DNA from: JACDHG01 sp963811585 | Lineage (GTDB): Bacteria > Actinomycetota > Actinomycetes > Propionibacteriales > Nocardioidaceae | Assembly: GCA_963811585.1 (NCBI GenBank) | Contig: CAWERR010000006.1 | Location: 744,001-808,000 of the forward strand | DNA: 64,000 nucleotides | Reading direction: 5' to 3' | Shown: positions 44,309-53,660 of the stretch, piece by piece | Numbering within the stretch: the stretch's first letter is position 1 | How the letters are laid out: each line of letters opens with the position of its first letter | Notes under the pieces: generated by a model | Told to the model about the DNA's origin: nothing | What the model saw: the letters and a program-made list of their open reading frames with translations, nothing else | Database searches by the model: none | Translations under genes and position numbers: made by a program

Positions 44309-45748
44309 ATGACCACGACCGACAACGCACCCGCGGCACCGGCAAAGCCTCCGAAGCTGCCGCGCGAGGAAGATCCGCGCAATCCCAACCTGCGGCTGGC
44401 GAACTTCTTCGACGAGGGCACGGTCGAGCTGATCAGCGCCGACGACGACAGCGGCATGCTGGCGGCGGTCGGCGCGGTTGAAGGTGTGCACACGGTGGCG
44501 TTCTGCTCCGACGCCACCATCATGGGCGGTGCAATGGGCAACGACGGCTGCAAGGTCGTGGTCAAGGCCTACCAGCGGGCGATGGCCGACCAAGCCCCGA
44601 TCGTGGGGCTCTGGCACTCGGGTGGCGCTCGGCTAGCTGAGGGTGTGCTGTCTTTGCACGCGGTCGGCCTGATCTTCCACGCGATGACGCTGGCGTCGGG
44701 CAAGATTCCCCAGATCTCCGTGGTGCTAGGGCCTGCGGCTGGCGGGGCCGCTTACGGACCTGCGCTCACCGATGTCGTCGTGCTCGGGCCCGAGGGACGG
44801 ATCTTCGTCACCGGCCCCGACGTCGTCCGCTCGGTGACCGGTGAGGACGTCGACATGCTGCGCCTCGGTGGCCCGGAGCCGCATGGTCGCCGCTCGGGTG
44901 TCGTGCACATCCTGGCCGAGTCGGAGGAGCACGCGCTGGGCGAGGGCCGCAGGCTGGTCGCGTTGCTCGGCGACCAGCGCACCCTCGACGTGGCCGCCGT
45001 GTCGGACAGCGACCTGTCCGAGCAGATGCCTGAGTCGAAGAAGCGCGCCTACGACGTACACCCGTTCGTCGAGCACCTGCTCGACCCCGACTCGATGGTC
45101 GAGCTGCACCGCAAGTGGGCGCCCAACATCGTCACGGCGCTTGGACGCTTCGGCGACCGCACGGTTGGTGTGATCGCCAACAACCCGCTGCGCCTCGGTG
45201 GCTGCCTCGACTCTCCGTCAGCGGAGAAGGCGGCCCGGTTCGTGCGCATGTGCGACGCGTACGGCGTGCCGCTGATCGTCGTGGTCGACGTCCCCGGCTA
45301 CCTACCAGGCGTCGGTCAGGAATGGGACGGCGTCGTACGACGCGGAGCCAAACTGCTGCACGCCTTCGGTGAGGCGCAGGTCCCGCGCGTCACCCTGGTG
45401 ACCCGCAAGGCGTTCGGCGGCGCCTACATCGCGATGAACTCGCGGGCGCTCGGTGCGACCAAGGTGCTCGCCTGGCCGGGTGCCGAGGTGGCCGTGATGG
45501 GTGCCATCGCGGCTGTCCGGATCCTGCATCGGCGCAAGATCGCGGCCGTCGCGGCCGACCTGCGCCCCACGGTCGAGGCTGAGCTAGCCGTCGAGCACGA
45601 GCTGATCGCGGGCGGCGTCGACAAGGCGGTGGAGATCGGTGTGGTCGACGAAGTGGTCGAGCCATCGGCCACCCGATCGGCTCTCGCCGCAGCCATCGTC
45701 GAAGCCGACACCGGCTCCCGCGGCCAACACGGCAACATCCCCCTCTAG
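44309..45748 (+). CDS. accD: Acyl-CoA carboxylase carboxyltransferase (beta) subunit, AccD6-like
   Basis: 479 aa. Transfers the carboxyl group from biotin to acetyl- or propionyl-CoA. Oxyanion loops: WHSGGARLAEGV and GPAAGGAAYGPALTDVVV in the N-half, and FVDVPGYLPG-type VVDVPGYLPGVGQE and KAFGGAYIAMNS in the C-half. Both crotonase-like halves are on one chain. Its place after fabF fits malonyl-CoA supply for FAS-II, as in mycobacterial AccD6. The biotin-carrier alpha subunit is not in the window. It converges on DUF3145 with the 22-nt repeat block between. Confidence 0.93.
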   Translation: MTTTDNAPAAPAKPPKLPREEDPRNPNLRLANFFDEGTVELISADDDSGMLAAVGAVEGVHTVAFCSDATIMGGAMGNDGCKVVVKAYQRAMADQAPIVGLWHSGGARLAEGVLSLHAVGLIFHAMTLASGKIPQISVVLGPAAGGAAYGPALTDVVVLGPEGRIFVTGPDVVRSVTGEDVDMLRLGGPEPHGRRSGVVHILAESEEHALGEGRRLVALLGDQRTLDVAAVSDSDLSEQMPESKKRAYDVHPFVEHLLDPDSMVELHRKWAPNIVTALGRFGDRTVGVIANNPLRLGGCLDSPSAEKAARFVRMCDAYGVPLIVVVDVPGYLPGVGQEWDGVVRRGAKLLHAFGEAQVPRVTLVTRKAFGGAYIAMNSRALGATKVLAWPGAEVAVMGAIAAVRILHRRKIAAVAADLRPTVEAELAVEHELIAGGVDKAVEIGVVDEVVEPSATRSALAAAIVEADTGSRGQHGNIPL

Positions 45749-45758
45749 CCTTCGTTCA

Positions 45759-45934
45759 CCCGTCAGTTTTGGCGCGTTGACCCGTCAACAATGGCGCACT
45801 GACCCCGTCGCGGGGTCGACGCCACAGACCAAACCTGACGGCTCAACAGACCAAACCTGACGGCTCAACAGACCAAACCTGACGGCTCAACAGACCAAAC
45901 CTGACGGGTCAACAGGCCAAACCTGACGGCTGAG
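45759..45934. repeat. 22-nt tandem repeats, two inverted plus five direct copies (locus B)
   Basis: Two 22-nt units (45759-45780 and 45781-45802) begin CCCGTCA and run in the inverse sense. Five 22-nt units follow, starting at 45825, 45847, 45869, 45891 and 45913, with core CAGACCAAACCTGACGGCTC. Inverted and direct copies can pair, giving a large cruciform between the convergent accD and DUF3145 genes. The CCGTCA core and 22-nt period are shared with locus A at 3135-3222. Confidence 0.88.
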
Positions 45935-45937
45935 CGG

Positions 45938-46465
45938 CTAGACGACGTGGTGGAGCCACTTCACGGGGGCGCCGTCGCCGGCATACCGGAACGGCTCGAG
46001 CGCTTCGTCCCAGGCCTTGCCCAGCAGCTTGTCGATCTCGACGAGCAGCGGGAGGTCTCCGATGGCCGACTTGACGACGGCAGCCTTGAGGCGGTCCTCC
46101 GGGATCATGATGTCCCCATGCATCCCGGTGACGGCGTGGTAGACGCCGAGCTCGGGCGTGAACGAGTAGCGGGCGCCCTCGCTCGACGCGGTGGCGTCCT
46201 CGGTGATCTCGAACAGCAGGTGCTCCCAGCCGCGCAGGGCGGACGCAATGTGAGCAGCGGTGCCAACGGGGCCCGTCCAGGAGAACTCGGCCCGGTAGGT
46301 GCCGGCCTTGGCGGGCTGGGGGATCCACGAGAGGTCGACGGCAACGCCAAGGACGCCGGCGACTGCCCACTCCACGTGGGGACACAGCGCCGACGGCGAG
46401 GCATGCACGAACAGCACTCCGCGAGTGGCCACGTCTGTGGTCTCCGCGTTCGTGCTTCGGTTCAC
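45938..46465 (-). CDS. DUF3145 family protein
   Basis: 175 aa from GTG 46465, chosen because AGGAGG stands just before it; the frame stays open to 46558. Conserved body TRGVLFVHASPSALCPHVEWAVAG, VDLSWIPQPAKAGTYRAEFSW, GWEHLLFEITEDA, RYSFTPELGVYHAVTGMHGDIMIPEDRL, LGKAWDEALEPFRYAGDGAPVKWLHHVV. Actinobacteria-restricted, function unknown, always close to the fab-accD operon, which suggests a link with lipid synthesis. It converges on accD. Confidence 0.93.
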   Translation of the reverse strand: MNRSTNAETTDVATRGVLFVHASPSALCPHVEWAVAGVLGVAVDLSWIPQPAKAGTYRAEFSWTGPVGTAAHIASALRGWEHLLFEITEDATASSEGARYSFTPELGVYHAVTGMHGDIMIPEDRLKAAVVKSAIGDLPLLVEIDKLLGKAWDEALEPFRYAGDGAPVKWLHHVV

Positions 46466-46634
46466 CGTTCCTCCTGATGGCTCGAGGTTCGCCTTCCCCA
46501 GCGGTCTCGAGTCAACGATCAGAGATGAACTCCTGCCCCATTGTGCCTCATCCGTCACACCGGCACCAGCACAACACCGTATGACGCTCAGGCAGTCTCC
46601 CCTGCCGCCCGCGCCTCCGCGACCGCGACGCCGG

Positions 46635-47629
46635 TCAAACTACGGCCAGCGAGACGCCACGAAGCAGTCCGGCGCCGGTCGACAGCAGCGCCAGCAGGAC
46701 GAGGTATCCGACGTACTCCGACGTTGCGTCGGCCCGCTCCCGGGCGTAGACGAGCCCGCCTGTCGACGTCTTGGTACGCCTCGACCAGGTCGTCAGGTGA
46801 CTCAGCGACGTAGGCCTTGCCCCCGCTGATGTCGGCGACCTCCTGCAAGCTGCTGGATCTCGACCGGCACTGGCACTGTCTCGCCGCCGCTGGTGATCGT
46901 CCCGTTGGCGTGTCCCGAGCGCGACGGTATAGATCGGAATGCCCTGTTCCTTGGCCGCCTGCGCCGCCGCCACCTGCGATCGGCCCACGGTCCGCGCGCC
47001 GTCACTGATGAGCACGATCAGGCGCGGCGGCTTGTCGTGGCTGTCTGGCACATCAGACCCGAGCGCTTGCTGGACGACGTCGAGCGACGCTGTAGATGCC
47101 CTCGCCGGTGGCGGTGTACTCCGCAGCTTGAGGGCGTCGATCGCCTGATCGCCACCTGGTGCGGTCGATCGTCGGGGGCACGTCGACGTTCGGCGTCGCT
47201 GCGAGAAGCTGACCAGCGCGACCTTGAACGCCGGACGGCAGCTGGCCGAGGAACTCCTTCGCCGTGTCCTTGGCCGCCGTGATGCGGTCCGGGTCGACGT
47301 CGGTCGCCTCCATCGACAGCGAGACGTCCATGGTCAGGACGACGGTGACCCCGCGTCGAGTCGTGCGGCACCTTGACGATCTTGCTCGGCTGCGCGAAGA
47401 GCACGATCGCGAACGCAAGCGTGAGCATCGCCAGCCCGACTGCGACGTGCTGCCGCCAGTTGACCTGCCGTTTGACAACGGTGTCGAGCAGTGCGAGGTT
47501 CGTGAACCGCACGGCGACGTGGCTCTTGCGGTACTGCAGCGCCGACGTAGACGCCGATCAGCGACCGGCACGAGCAGCAGGAACCACAGCCGCTCCGGGC
47601 GCAGGTAGTCGTCGCAGTTGACAGTTCAT
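46635..47629 (-). pseudogene. VWA-domain membrane protein (BatA-like), frameshifted
   Basis: Parts in several frames: an N-terminal helix region (PERLWFLLLVPVA), RFTNLALLDTVVKRQVNWRQH, helix VGLAMLTLAFAIVLFAQP, the MIDAS motif in LTMDVSLSMEATDVDPDRI, then IVLISDGARTVGRSQVAAAQAAKEQGIPIYTVALGT and a last helix GYLVLLALLSTGAGLL. Together these give a BatA-type protein of about 330 aa that binds divalent metal. ATG 47629 overlaps the stop of the DUF58 gene (ATGA). The last segment could also be read to 46588 in another frame. At least four frame changes are needed. Confidence 0.7.
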
Positions 47630-48630
47630 CGGGCCACCCCGGGCGGCGGCTGGTGCAGGCCAGCGGCCATCCGCCGGTGCTTGAGCGCGAAGCGCGCGAG
47701 TGTCGGCAACCCAGTCGCGGTCGGTGCGCAGGACCAGGTGGCCGACGCCCGACCGCCGCATCGCCCGGGCCGTGCGCTCCCGCTGCAGCCGCGCTGCAGC
47801 GGCATACGTCGCCGCACCCGACGGCTGGCCGTGTTGAGCTCGCGCACCTCACCTGTCTCGGGGTCACGCAGCAGGATCGTGCCGACGTTCGGGGATGTCG
47901 AGCTCGCGCGGGTCGATGATCTCCACGCGATCACCTGGTTGCGGGCTGGCGAGCTCGCGCATGGCCTTCTCCCACGACGGCGGCGAGTCGGCGTCGTCGC
48001 CGAGGCATCGCTGGAGATCGATGAAGTCGGACACGACGACCCGCAGCCCGCGTCTTGCGTTGGCGCCCGGGCTACCGACCGTGATCGGCTTCGGCCAGCG
48101 TCTGGTGTCGGCCAGTGCCGTCGTCAGTCGGGCTCGCGCAGCAGCGAGCGGAGCAGGGCGAACAAGCGCCAGCCGCCCCGACCGCGCCGGCCAACGACGC
48201 AGCCTGCCGTCCGCGCAGGACGTAGCCGCCGAAGCGGTCGCCGACCCGGAACGTCAGCAGTCCCATCGTGGCCACGGCCGCGACCGCCAGGTCGCGCTTC
48301 TCCATCGCGGCGGTGCCGAAGTGCATCGAGGCCGACAGGTCGACCATCGCCCAGGTCTCCAGCTCGCGGTCGGCGATGACGTCGCGCACGTGCGGGATCG
48401 TGGTGCGCGCCGTCACGGCCCAGTCCATCCGACGTACGTCGTCCTCGCCCGGGATGTAGAAGCGCGCCTCGGCCAGGTCGGTGCCCGGGCCAGGCAGCAG
48501 TCCCAGGTGCTCGCCGTGGAGGAACCCCTCGAGCCGGCGGACGATCTGCAGCTCGAGCCGCCGCAGCGCAGGCTCGGGCGCCAGCTGGGAGAGCGGAGAC
48601 GTGTCGGCGCGGAGGACGGGTCTGGGCCAC
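47626..48630 (-). pseudogene. DUF58 protein, frameshifted
   Basis: Recognisable pieces: DWAVTARTTIPHVRDVIADRELETWAMVDLSASMHFGTAAMEKRDLAV (the conserved DUF58 region with the VWA-like DxSxS), VGDRFGGYVLRG, and the late segment VGTILLRDPETGEVRELNT. They lie in different minus-strand frames, so at least three or four indels are present. The GTG at 48630 is 3 nt from the MoxR stop. DUF58 proteins work with MoxR ATPases, perhaps as chaperone cofactors. Spacing and order (MoxR, DUF58, VWA) are the classical operon. Confidence 0.72.
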
Positions 48631-48632
48631 GG

Positions 48633-49681
48633 TCAGCGGAACTCCGGTCGGGCGGCGTTGTTCCAGACCGCCTGCGGCTGCGGGATGGCGCTGACGACCC
48701 GCGTCGACGACAGCGCGCGGGTCGACCCGTCGGCGACCGCGTCGAAGCTGAGGACGAGGCGGTGCGCCATCACGTCACGCGCGACGGTGGCGACGTCCTG
48801 CGGCAGCACGTAGTTGCGGCCGTGGATCAGCGCGACGCCGCGCGCTGCGGCTGCCAGACCGAGCGTGGCGCGCGGGACTGGCACCGATCTCGATGACGCC
48901 CTGCGAGGTCGTGCAGGTGGAACTCCGCCGGCGAGCGGCGTGGCCAAGCACGAGCCGGACGATGTACTCCGAGACGAGGTTGTGCAGGAAGATCCGGTCG
49001 GCGGCGCGTCGCAGCTCGAGGATCTGTCGCCGGGTCGAGCACCTCGCGGCGCGCGCGGCGGGTCGACGCTCATCCGGCGCAGGATCTCGAACTCCTCATG
49101 CCCGCGCGGGATGCTCACGTCGACCTTGAAGCAGGAAGCGGTCGCGCTGCGCCTCCGGCAGCGGGTAGACGCCCTCGGACTCGATCGGGTTCTGGGTCGC
49201 GATGACGATGAACGGGTCCGGCAGTCTGGAACGTCTGGCCGCCGATCGAGACCTGGTGCTCGGCCATCAGCTCGAGCATCGCCGACTGCACCTTGGCCGG
49301 CGCGCGGTTGATCTCGTCGGCGATCACGAAGTTGACGAACACCGGCCCGAGCTCGACGTCGAACGCGCTCCTTGCTCGGCCGGTAGATCCGGGTGCCGAC
49401 GATGTCGGACGGCACCAGGTCAGGGGTGAACTGGATGCGAGCGAAGTCGCCGCCGACCACGTCGGCGAACGTCCGCACCGCGAGCGTCTTCGCGATGCCG
49501 GGCACGCCCTCGAGCAGGCACGTGTCCGCGCGCGATCAGCGCAACCATCAGCTGCTCGACCATGTGCTCCTGGCCCGACGATGACGCGCTTGACCTCGTG
49601 CATCGGCGCGCTGTGTCAGCTGAGACAGCGAGCCGTGCCGTCTCGGGCCGCGGCTCGGACGCCGTCGCGGGCTGGTCGTCA
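48633..49681 (-). pseudogene. MoxR-family AAA+ ATPase, frameshifted
   Basis: Start ATG 49681. Segments: PGIAKTLAVRTFADVVGGDFARIQFTPDLVPSDIVGTRIYRPS (Walker A end and pore region), FDVELGPVFVNFVIADEINRAPAKVQSAMLELMAEHQVSIGGQTF (Walker B VIADEINRA), KVDVSIPRGHEEFEILRRMS, and the C-terminal LGLAAAARGVALIHGRNYVLPQDVATVARDVMAHRLVLSF. Together these span a normal MoxR of about 340 aa. Frame changes occur about every 60-150 bases. Because no stop interrupts the reconstructed protein, errors in the sequence are a serious alternative to real decay. Confidence 0.78.
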
Positions 49682-49769
49682 TGGGTTACCCTCGAGGCTC
49701 TGCCTGTCGTCGGTACGTATCGTGCTAGTCGTCAGCTCGCGTGCGTCAAGTGTTACAGACCCGCCCAAG

Positions 49770-50560
49770 GGCCTGGAACATGCGGCTCCGGGACAGCGAT
49801 CGCCGAGAGCGGAGGGCCATGGGGCATAGTCGAGCCCGACTCGCGTGTCAGCCGTCTCTGCTGCGTCGTGATCCACCGGCCGTCGGCGACATCCGGCTGA
49901 CCGGCCGGCTCGGCGAGGACGACGCCGGGATCGTCGTATGCCGGCCGAGCTACGACGGTCAGCCCGTCGCCGTCGTCGATGCTCACCGAAGGCGCCGAGA
50001 CAGACTCCTACGGACGCCGGCGTTTCCGCGACGCCGTCTGCGTGATGCTGGAGGAGGCCGACGGCGACGCCGTCGATCGCCTTCGATGACGACGTGGACA
50101 TCGCCCCTTGGGTGGCCGCTGCGCGCCGACGGCTGGGAGCGAGGGCGCTCGATGCTGGCTCGAGGGCTGCTCGGCGCCGTCACCCTGGCAGGACCAGGCA
50201 CCGATCGGCGACGTGCGCGGTCCGGAGTTCCGCCCGCACTGGTGCGCGCGCGATCGGCGTCGGCCGTTGGCGACTGTGGCCGCTGCCCTGGCCTACGACG
50301 CTGACGTCGGCCGGCGCGGTGGACGTTCCTCGCAGCGTTCGCGCTGATCCTGCGCGATCGCCGCGCTCGCGTTGTGGATCGCGGTCAAGGTCTTCGAGAA
50401 CTCACCGCCGCCGCCCGAGCCCGGCCCCGGTCCTGGCCCCGGCCCGAACCCGCCGACGACGCCGACGCCGCTCCTCGACCGATCACCCACGCCAACCCGG
50501 GACCGACGCCCGATACGCCGAGCGGACCCACCGGCCGGACCATCCCGCCGATCGTCTGAG
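49770..50560 (+). pseudogene. Single-pass membrane protein with Pro-rich tail, frameshifted
   Basis: I cannot name the family. Pieces in several plus-strand frames suggest one coding region: DGQPVAVVD, RRRFRDAVCVMLEEADGDAV, DDDVDIAPWVAAARRRLG, then RWTFLAAFALIL joined after one indel near 50350 to AIAALALWIAVKVFENS, a clear membrane helix, and a tail of Pro-Gly-Pro repeats and Thr. The gene lies head to head with the MoxR operon and ahead of the ATPase. The direction and ends are estimates from codon pattern and the helix. Confidence 0.45.
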
Positions 50561-50576
50561 GTGCCGGCCGGCAGAC

Positions 50577-50619
50577 GTATGGTATTTACCCATACACGCC
50601 TGTATTGCAAATACCATAC
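50577..50619. promoter_or_regulatory. AT-rich inverted repeat before the ATPase gene
   Basis: GTATGGTATTT (50577-50587) and AAATACCATAC (50609-50619) are exact complements, 21 nt apart, and a partial third copy CCATACACG lies between. It is strikingly AT-rich in a GC-rich window and immediately precedes the ATPase. A binding site for a dimeric repressor is the simplest reading. Confidence 0.65.
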
Positions 50620-50642
50620 ACTGCGCTCTAGGGTCGGTCCGG

Positions 50643-51902
50643 ATGCCACCGCGCCTTCCCGTTCGAGACCCCGATCGCCCCCGACGCGTTGATCGACCGA
50701 CGCGACGAGCTGCACCAGCTGCACCTGGCCGCCACCGACGGCGCCCACGTGCGGCTCGCCGGGCCGCGTCGCTACGGCAAGACGTCCCTGCTGCTCGCCC
50801 ACGAGCGACACCTGCGCGCAGACCGGCTGGCACACGGTCCACGTCGACTTCTACGGCGTCACGTCGCTGGTCGAGGTCTGCGCCCGGCATCGCGACGGCA
50901 TACGGCCGGCTCGACGACAACCGGATCCGCAGCCATCTCGCGGCGCTCGGCTCGCGGCTCGGGCTGAGCCTCGAGCACGTCGGGCGTCGGCGTCACGTTC
51001 GGCCCGCGCACAGCACGCAGCCGTCGCACGACGTCGATCCTGACGGCGGCCGCGGAGCTGCTCGACCTGCCGCTGCGGCTGTACGAGCGGGACCGGGCGC
51101 ACGACGCTCGTGGTGTTCGACGAGTTCCAGGATCTGCTCAGCGCGGGCGCCACCCTCGACGGACTGCTGCGCTCGCACGTGCAGTACCACGGCGAGGCGG
51201 CCACCTACATCTATGCCGGCTCGCAGCCATCGCTGATGCGGCGGCTCTTCACCGACCGCGAGCGGCCGCTGTACGGCCAGGCCGAGCCGCTCGAGCTCGT
51301 CACCGCTCCCGCTCGACGAGGTGCTCGACGGAGCTGTCCGAGCGCTTCGCGCGTCCTCGACGCGACCCGGGCGAGGCTCTGGCACCGCTCGTCGTCGCCG
51401 CTGCCGGGCATCCGCAGCGCACGATGCTGCTCGCCCACCTGCTGCACCGCGAGCTCGAGACTGCGCGAGTCGGGCGGTACGACGCTGCGCGTCCCAGAGG
51501 TCGGACACCTCGACGCTCAGCGCGATGACGCGCCATCCGGTGTGCCCGCCACACCGCCCCATGACCTCGGAGACCAGCGAGTGGAGGGCTTGGCGCTCGC
51601 GATGCACTCATCGGGTTGGCGCTGTCGCAGACGTCGCGAGGCTCACCAGGCGAACTGGGACCAGCTCAGCGCCGGCAAGAAGGCGGTGCTCGCTGCGCTC
51701 GCCGACGGCATACGGCCGACAGGTTCGCGGGCCACCGAGCGGTCCGGGTTGACCCGCGCGGCCCTGCAGTCGGCGCTGCGCGAGCTCGGCCGCGAAGGGC
51801 AGCACGTGAGTCGGGTCGTGACCGGGCCCGACGCCGGCCGAACTGGCGGTTCGTCGACCCGCTCTTCGCCCGCTGGGTGTCGCGGCGAGGTCGCCGCGGC
51901 TG
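50643..51902 (+). pseudogene. AAA/STAND-like ATPase with winged-helix tail, frameshifted
   Basis: Pieces: FPFETPIAPDALIDRRDELHQLHLAATDGAHVRLAGPRRYGKTSLLLAHERHLRA (Walker A GPRRYGKTS), VHVDFYGVTSLVEVC, then RIATAYGRLDDNRIRSHLAALGSRLGLSL, VVFDEFQDLLSAGATLDGLLRSHVQYHGEAATYIYAGSQPSLMRRLF (Walker B and sensor 1), and ANWDQLSAGKKAVLAALADGI with TERSGLTRAALQSALREL as a winged helix, ending FVDPLFARWV. The layout is that of the archaeal-type ATPase group. At least seven frame changes lie between 50830 and 51860. Its partner or role is unknown. Confidence 0.7.
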
Positions 51903-51905
51903 AAC

Positions 51906-52520
51906 TTAGGACGCGACTGCTATGCGGCTGTGGCGCGCCCGCGGCTGCTCGATCTCGTCGATGATCGCGACCGCATAGTCCTCGGCGCTGATCGTGTCAC
52001 CGAACACGGCGTTCACGCCGACCCGATAACGACCGGTCCGCTCCCCTGGCGCGATGAACGGCGCTGGCGACACGTACACCCAGTCCAATAGCGCGCCCTG
52101 GTCCTGCAGCAGTTTGAACGCCGCAATATGGGTCATCGACTCTGCCCTGGCACCCTCGGGGAATCCCGGAGCGTCCACGAGCCGCAACCCGGGCGCAACC
52201 TCGAGGCTGCCCGAACTACCGACGACGATCAGCCGACGCGAGCCGACGTGCTCAGCCAAGGTGGCCAGGGCGTGCAGGAAGACCTGATGACGTACGCCGG
52301 TGCGGCTTGGCCCGATGGCCGACACGACCACATCGTGCTCCGCGGCGATGCGCGCGACGTCGTTCGCGTCCGCGGCATCTCCCCTACGGCGGAGCGTTCC
52401 TTCCGGAACCTCGGCATCAGGGGTACGGCAGATCGACGTCACCGTGTGGTCGCGCGCAACCGCTTCGCGGGCGATTCGCGACCCGATCATCCCGGTGGCG
52501 CCGTACAACGCGATCCGCAC
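51906..52520 (-). CDS. NAD(P)-binding Rossmann protein (NmrA/SDR-like)
   Basis: 204 aa. N-terminal dinucleotide loop ALYGATGMIGSRIA at 4-17. DVVVSAIGPS (about 63-72) and RRLIVVGSSGSLEVAPG (about 94-110) are typical of the atypical short-chain group (flavin-reductase / NAD(P)H-binding). WVYVSPAPFIAPGERTGRYR is the family late motif; no catalytic YxxxK pair is evident, so it may be a redox sensor or an enzyme with another mechanism. ATG 52520. It is intact, in contrast to the broken genes before it, and stands alone. Confidence 0.88.
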   Translation of the reverse strand: MRIALYGATGMIGSRIAREAVARDHTVTSICRTPDAEVPEGTLRRRGDAADANDVARIAAEHDVVVSAIGPSRTGVRHQVFLHALATLAEHVGSRRLIVVGSSGSLEVAPGLRLVDAPGFPEGARAESMTHIAAFKLLQDQGALLDWVYVSPAPFIAPGERTGRYRVGVNAVFGDTISAEDYAVAIIDEIEQPRARHSRIAVAS

Positions 52521-52622
52521 CGTTGCCTCCCTGTGTTGTGTGTCGTCATCCTAGGGAGCGAGGGACCGGGTTGATCCGTGAACGCTGCGAGCGTGCAAGG
52601 ATCACCCGACGCATCAGGTCAC

Positions 52623-52696
52623 GGGGCGGTAGCTCAGCTGGTCAGAGCAGAGGACTCATAATCCTTGGGTCGCGGGTTCGAGCCCCGCCCGCCCCA
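52623..52696 (+). tRNA. tRNA-Met(CAT)
   Basis: 74 nt without encoded CCA. Acceptor GGGGCGG pairs with CCGCCCC, discriminator A. D arm AGCTCAGCTGGTCAGAGC; anticodon stem GAGGA/TCCTT around CTCATAA, anticodon CAT; T arm GCGGGTTCGAGCCCCGC. It has a fully paired acceptor end, so it is not the initiator. Elongator Met is most likely; an Ile tRNA with lysidine at C34 cannot be excluded from sequence alone. Confidence 0.9.
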
Positions 52697-52809
52697 CTAC
52701 CTGGATTTTTTATGAGTCCGGGTCATGCCTTGACGACCTGGCTCAACGTGCGTCAGGTCAACCCCCGAAGCTCGTCGTCATACGTCGCGACGATGGGTAC
52801 GGTGAGGCG

Positions 52810-52995
52810 ATGAGCACGATGCTCGGCTTTGGACTGGCCACCGGCATCTTCGGGCTCGTCGTCGCGCTGCTCGGCGGCTATTCGTTCCTGACCAAGCGGT
52901 TCGGCGGCGGGGTGATGATCGTGGCTGGGATCGCGGTCGCCACCTTCGCCGCCTTCACCATCGTCGTCGACCCGCTGGACGTGTTCGCCAAGTGA
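52810..52995 (+). CDS. Small two-helix membrane protein
   Basis: 61 aa, almost all membrane: helix 1 about 5-27 (LGFGLATGIFGLVVALLGGYSFL), a short loop TKRFGGG, helix 2 about 36-54 (MIVAGIAVATFAAFTIVV), and a short polar tail. ATG 52810 is preceded by GGTGAGGCG. Function unknown. It ends 6 nt from the convergent soluble protein, so the two are not in one transcript. Confidence 0.7.
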   Translation: MSTMLGFGLATGIFGLVVALLGGYSFLTKRFGGGVMIVAGIAVATFAAFTIVVDPLDVFAK

Positions 52996-53001
52996 CAGTG
53001 C

Positions 53002-53487
53002 CTATGATCCTTGGGTCACGGCATCACGCACTTGGTCCAGCATGGCCTGCTCGCCCTCGCTGACTTGCTTCGCGCCGAAACCCATGAAGCCGCCGTCCTT
53101 GGCGGCATCGGCCGCTGCCTGAGCCGTTGCCAGTAGCCACTGCCCGAATGCTGCTGCCTCCTCGGGGGTGGAATTCGACGCGACCAAGGCCTGTACGGAC
53201 CGCAACTCCTCAAGCACCTGTATACCCGGCGCCTCAGTCTTGGCGAGCTTGTAGCTCTTGAGCGGGTTATCCCGCTGCTGGACGAGGGCCTGGATCTCCA
53301 GCGCCACCTCGGCCAGCAACTGTTCGCGGCTCGGTGGGTTGGTGGCCGATTTGAGCGTGGCCATGGTTTCCTTCGTCGCCTCGATAGGACCGCCAGGGTC
53401 GGCAAGCGTAATCGCCAACCCTGCCACGAACGGTGCCCGGACTATCCGGTTCCACGCCTCCTGGGGGAAGTCGCTCTTCGTCGTCAC
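53002..53487 (-). CDS. Soluble helical protein of unknown function
   Basis: 161 aa from GTG 53487 with AAGGAG 5 nt before it; the open frame reaches 54102 but the upper part is a shadow of the secreted protein gene. No signal or membrane segments. Sequence is helix-rich, with Ala, Glu and Gln (SREQLLAEVALEIQALVQQRD, EEAAAFGQWLLATAQAAADAAKDGGFMGFGAKQVSEGEQAMLDQV). The GGFMGFGAKQVSEGE stretch suggests a member of a small actinobacterial family, but I cannot assign a function. Confidence 0.8.
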   Translation of the reverse strand: MTTKSDFPQEAWNRIVRAPFVAGLAITLADPGGPIEATKETMATLKSATNPPSREQLLAEVALEIQALVQQRDNPLKSYKLAKTEAPGIQVLEELRSVQALVASNSTPEEAAAFGQWLLATAQAAADAAKDGGFMGFGAKQVSEGEQAMLDQVRDAVTQGS

Positions 53488-53660
53488 GGAATCTCCTTGC
53501 TCGCTGGGCCGGAAAGGCATCTGGGCATGGCTGTCTGCCGACAGCCAGTCTGTACCGTCGCGGCGAGGCAGGCCACTCGCACTGGAGAGCCAAACGCTAC
53601 TTCCCGTACGACGCCGAGCAGCTGGGGTCGTGCCCCCCACCGACGTACGGCCCGCCGGGA

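Noticed and set aside
45759..45934. CRISPR array
   Set aside because: The 22-nt units abut each other without spacers, and part of them is inverted.
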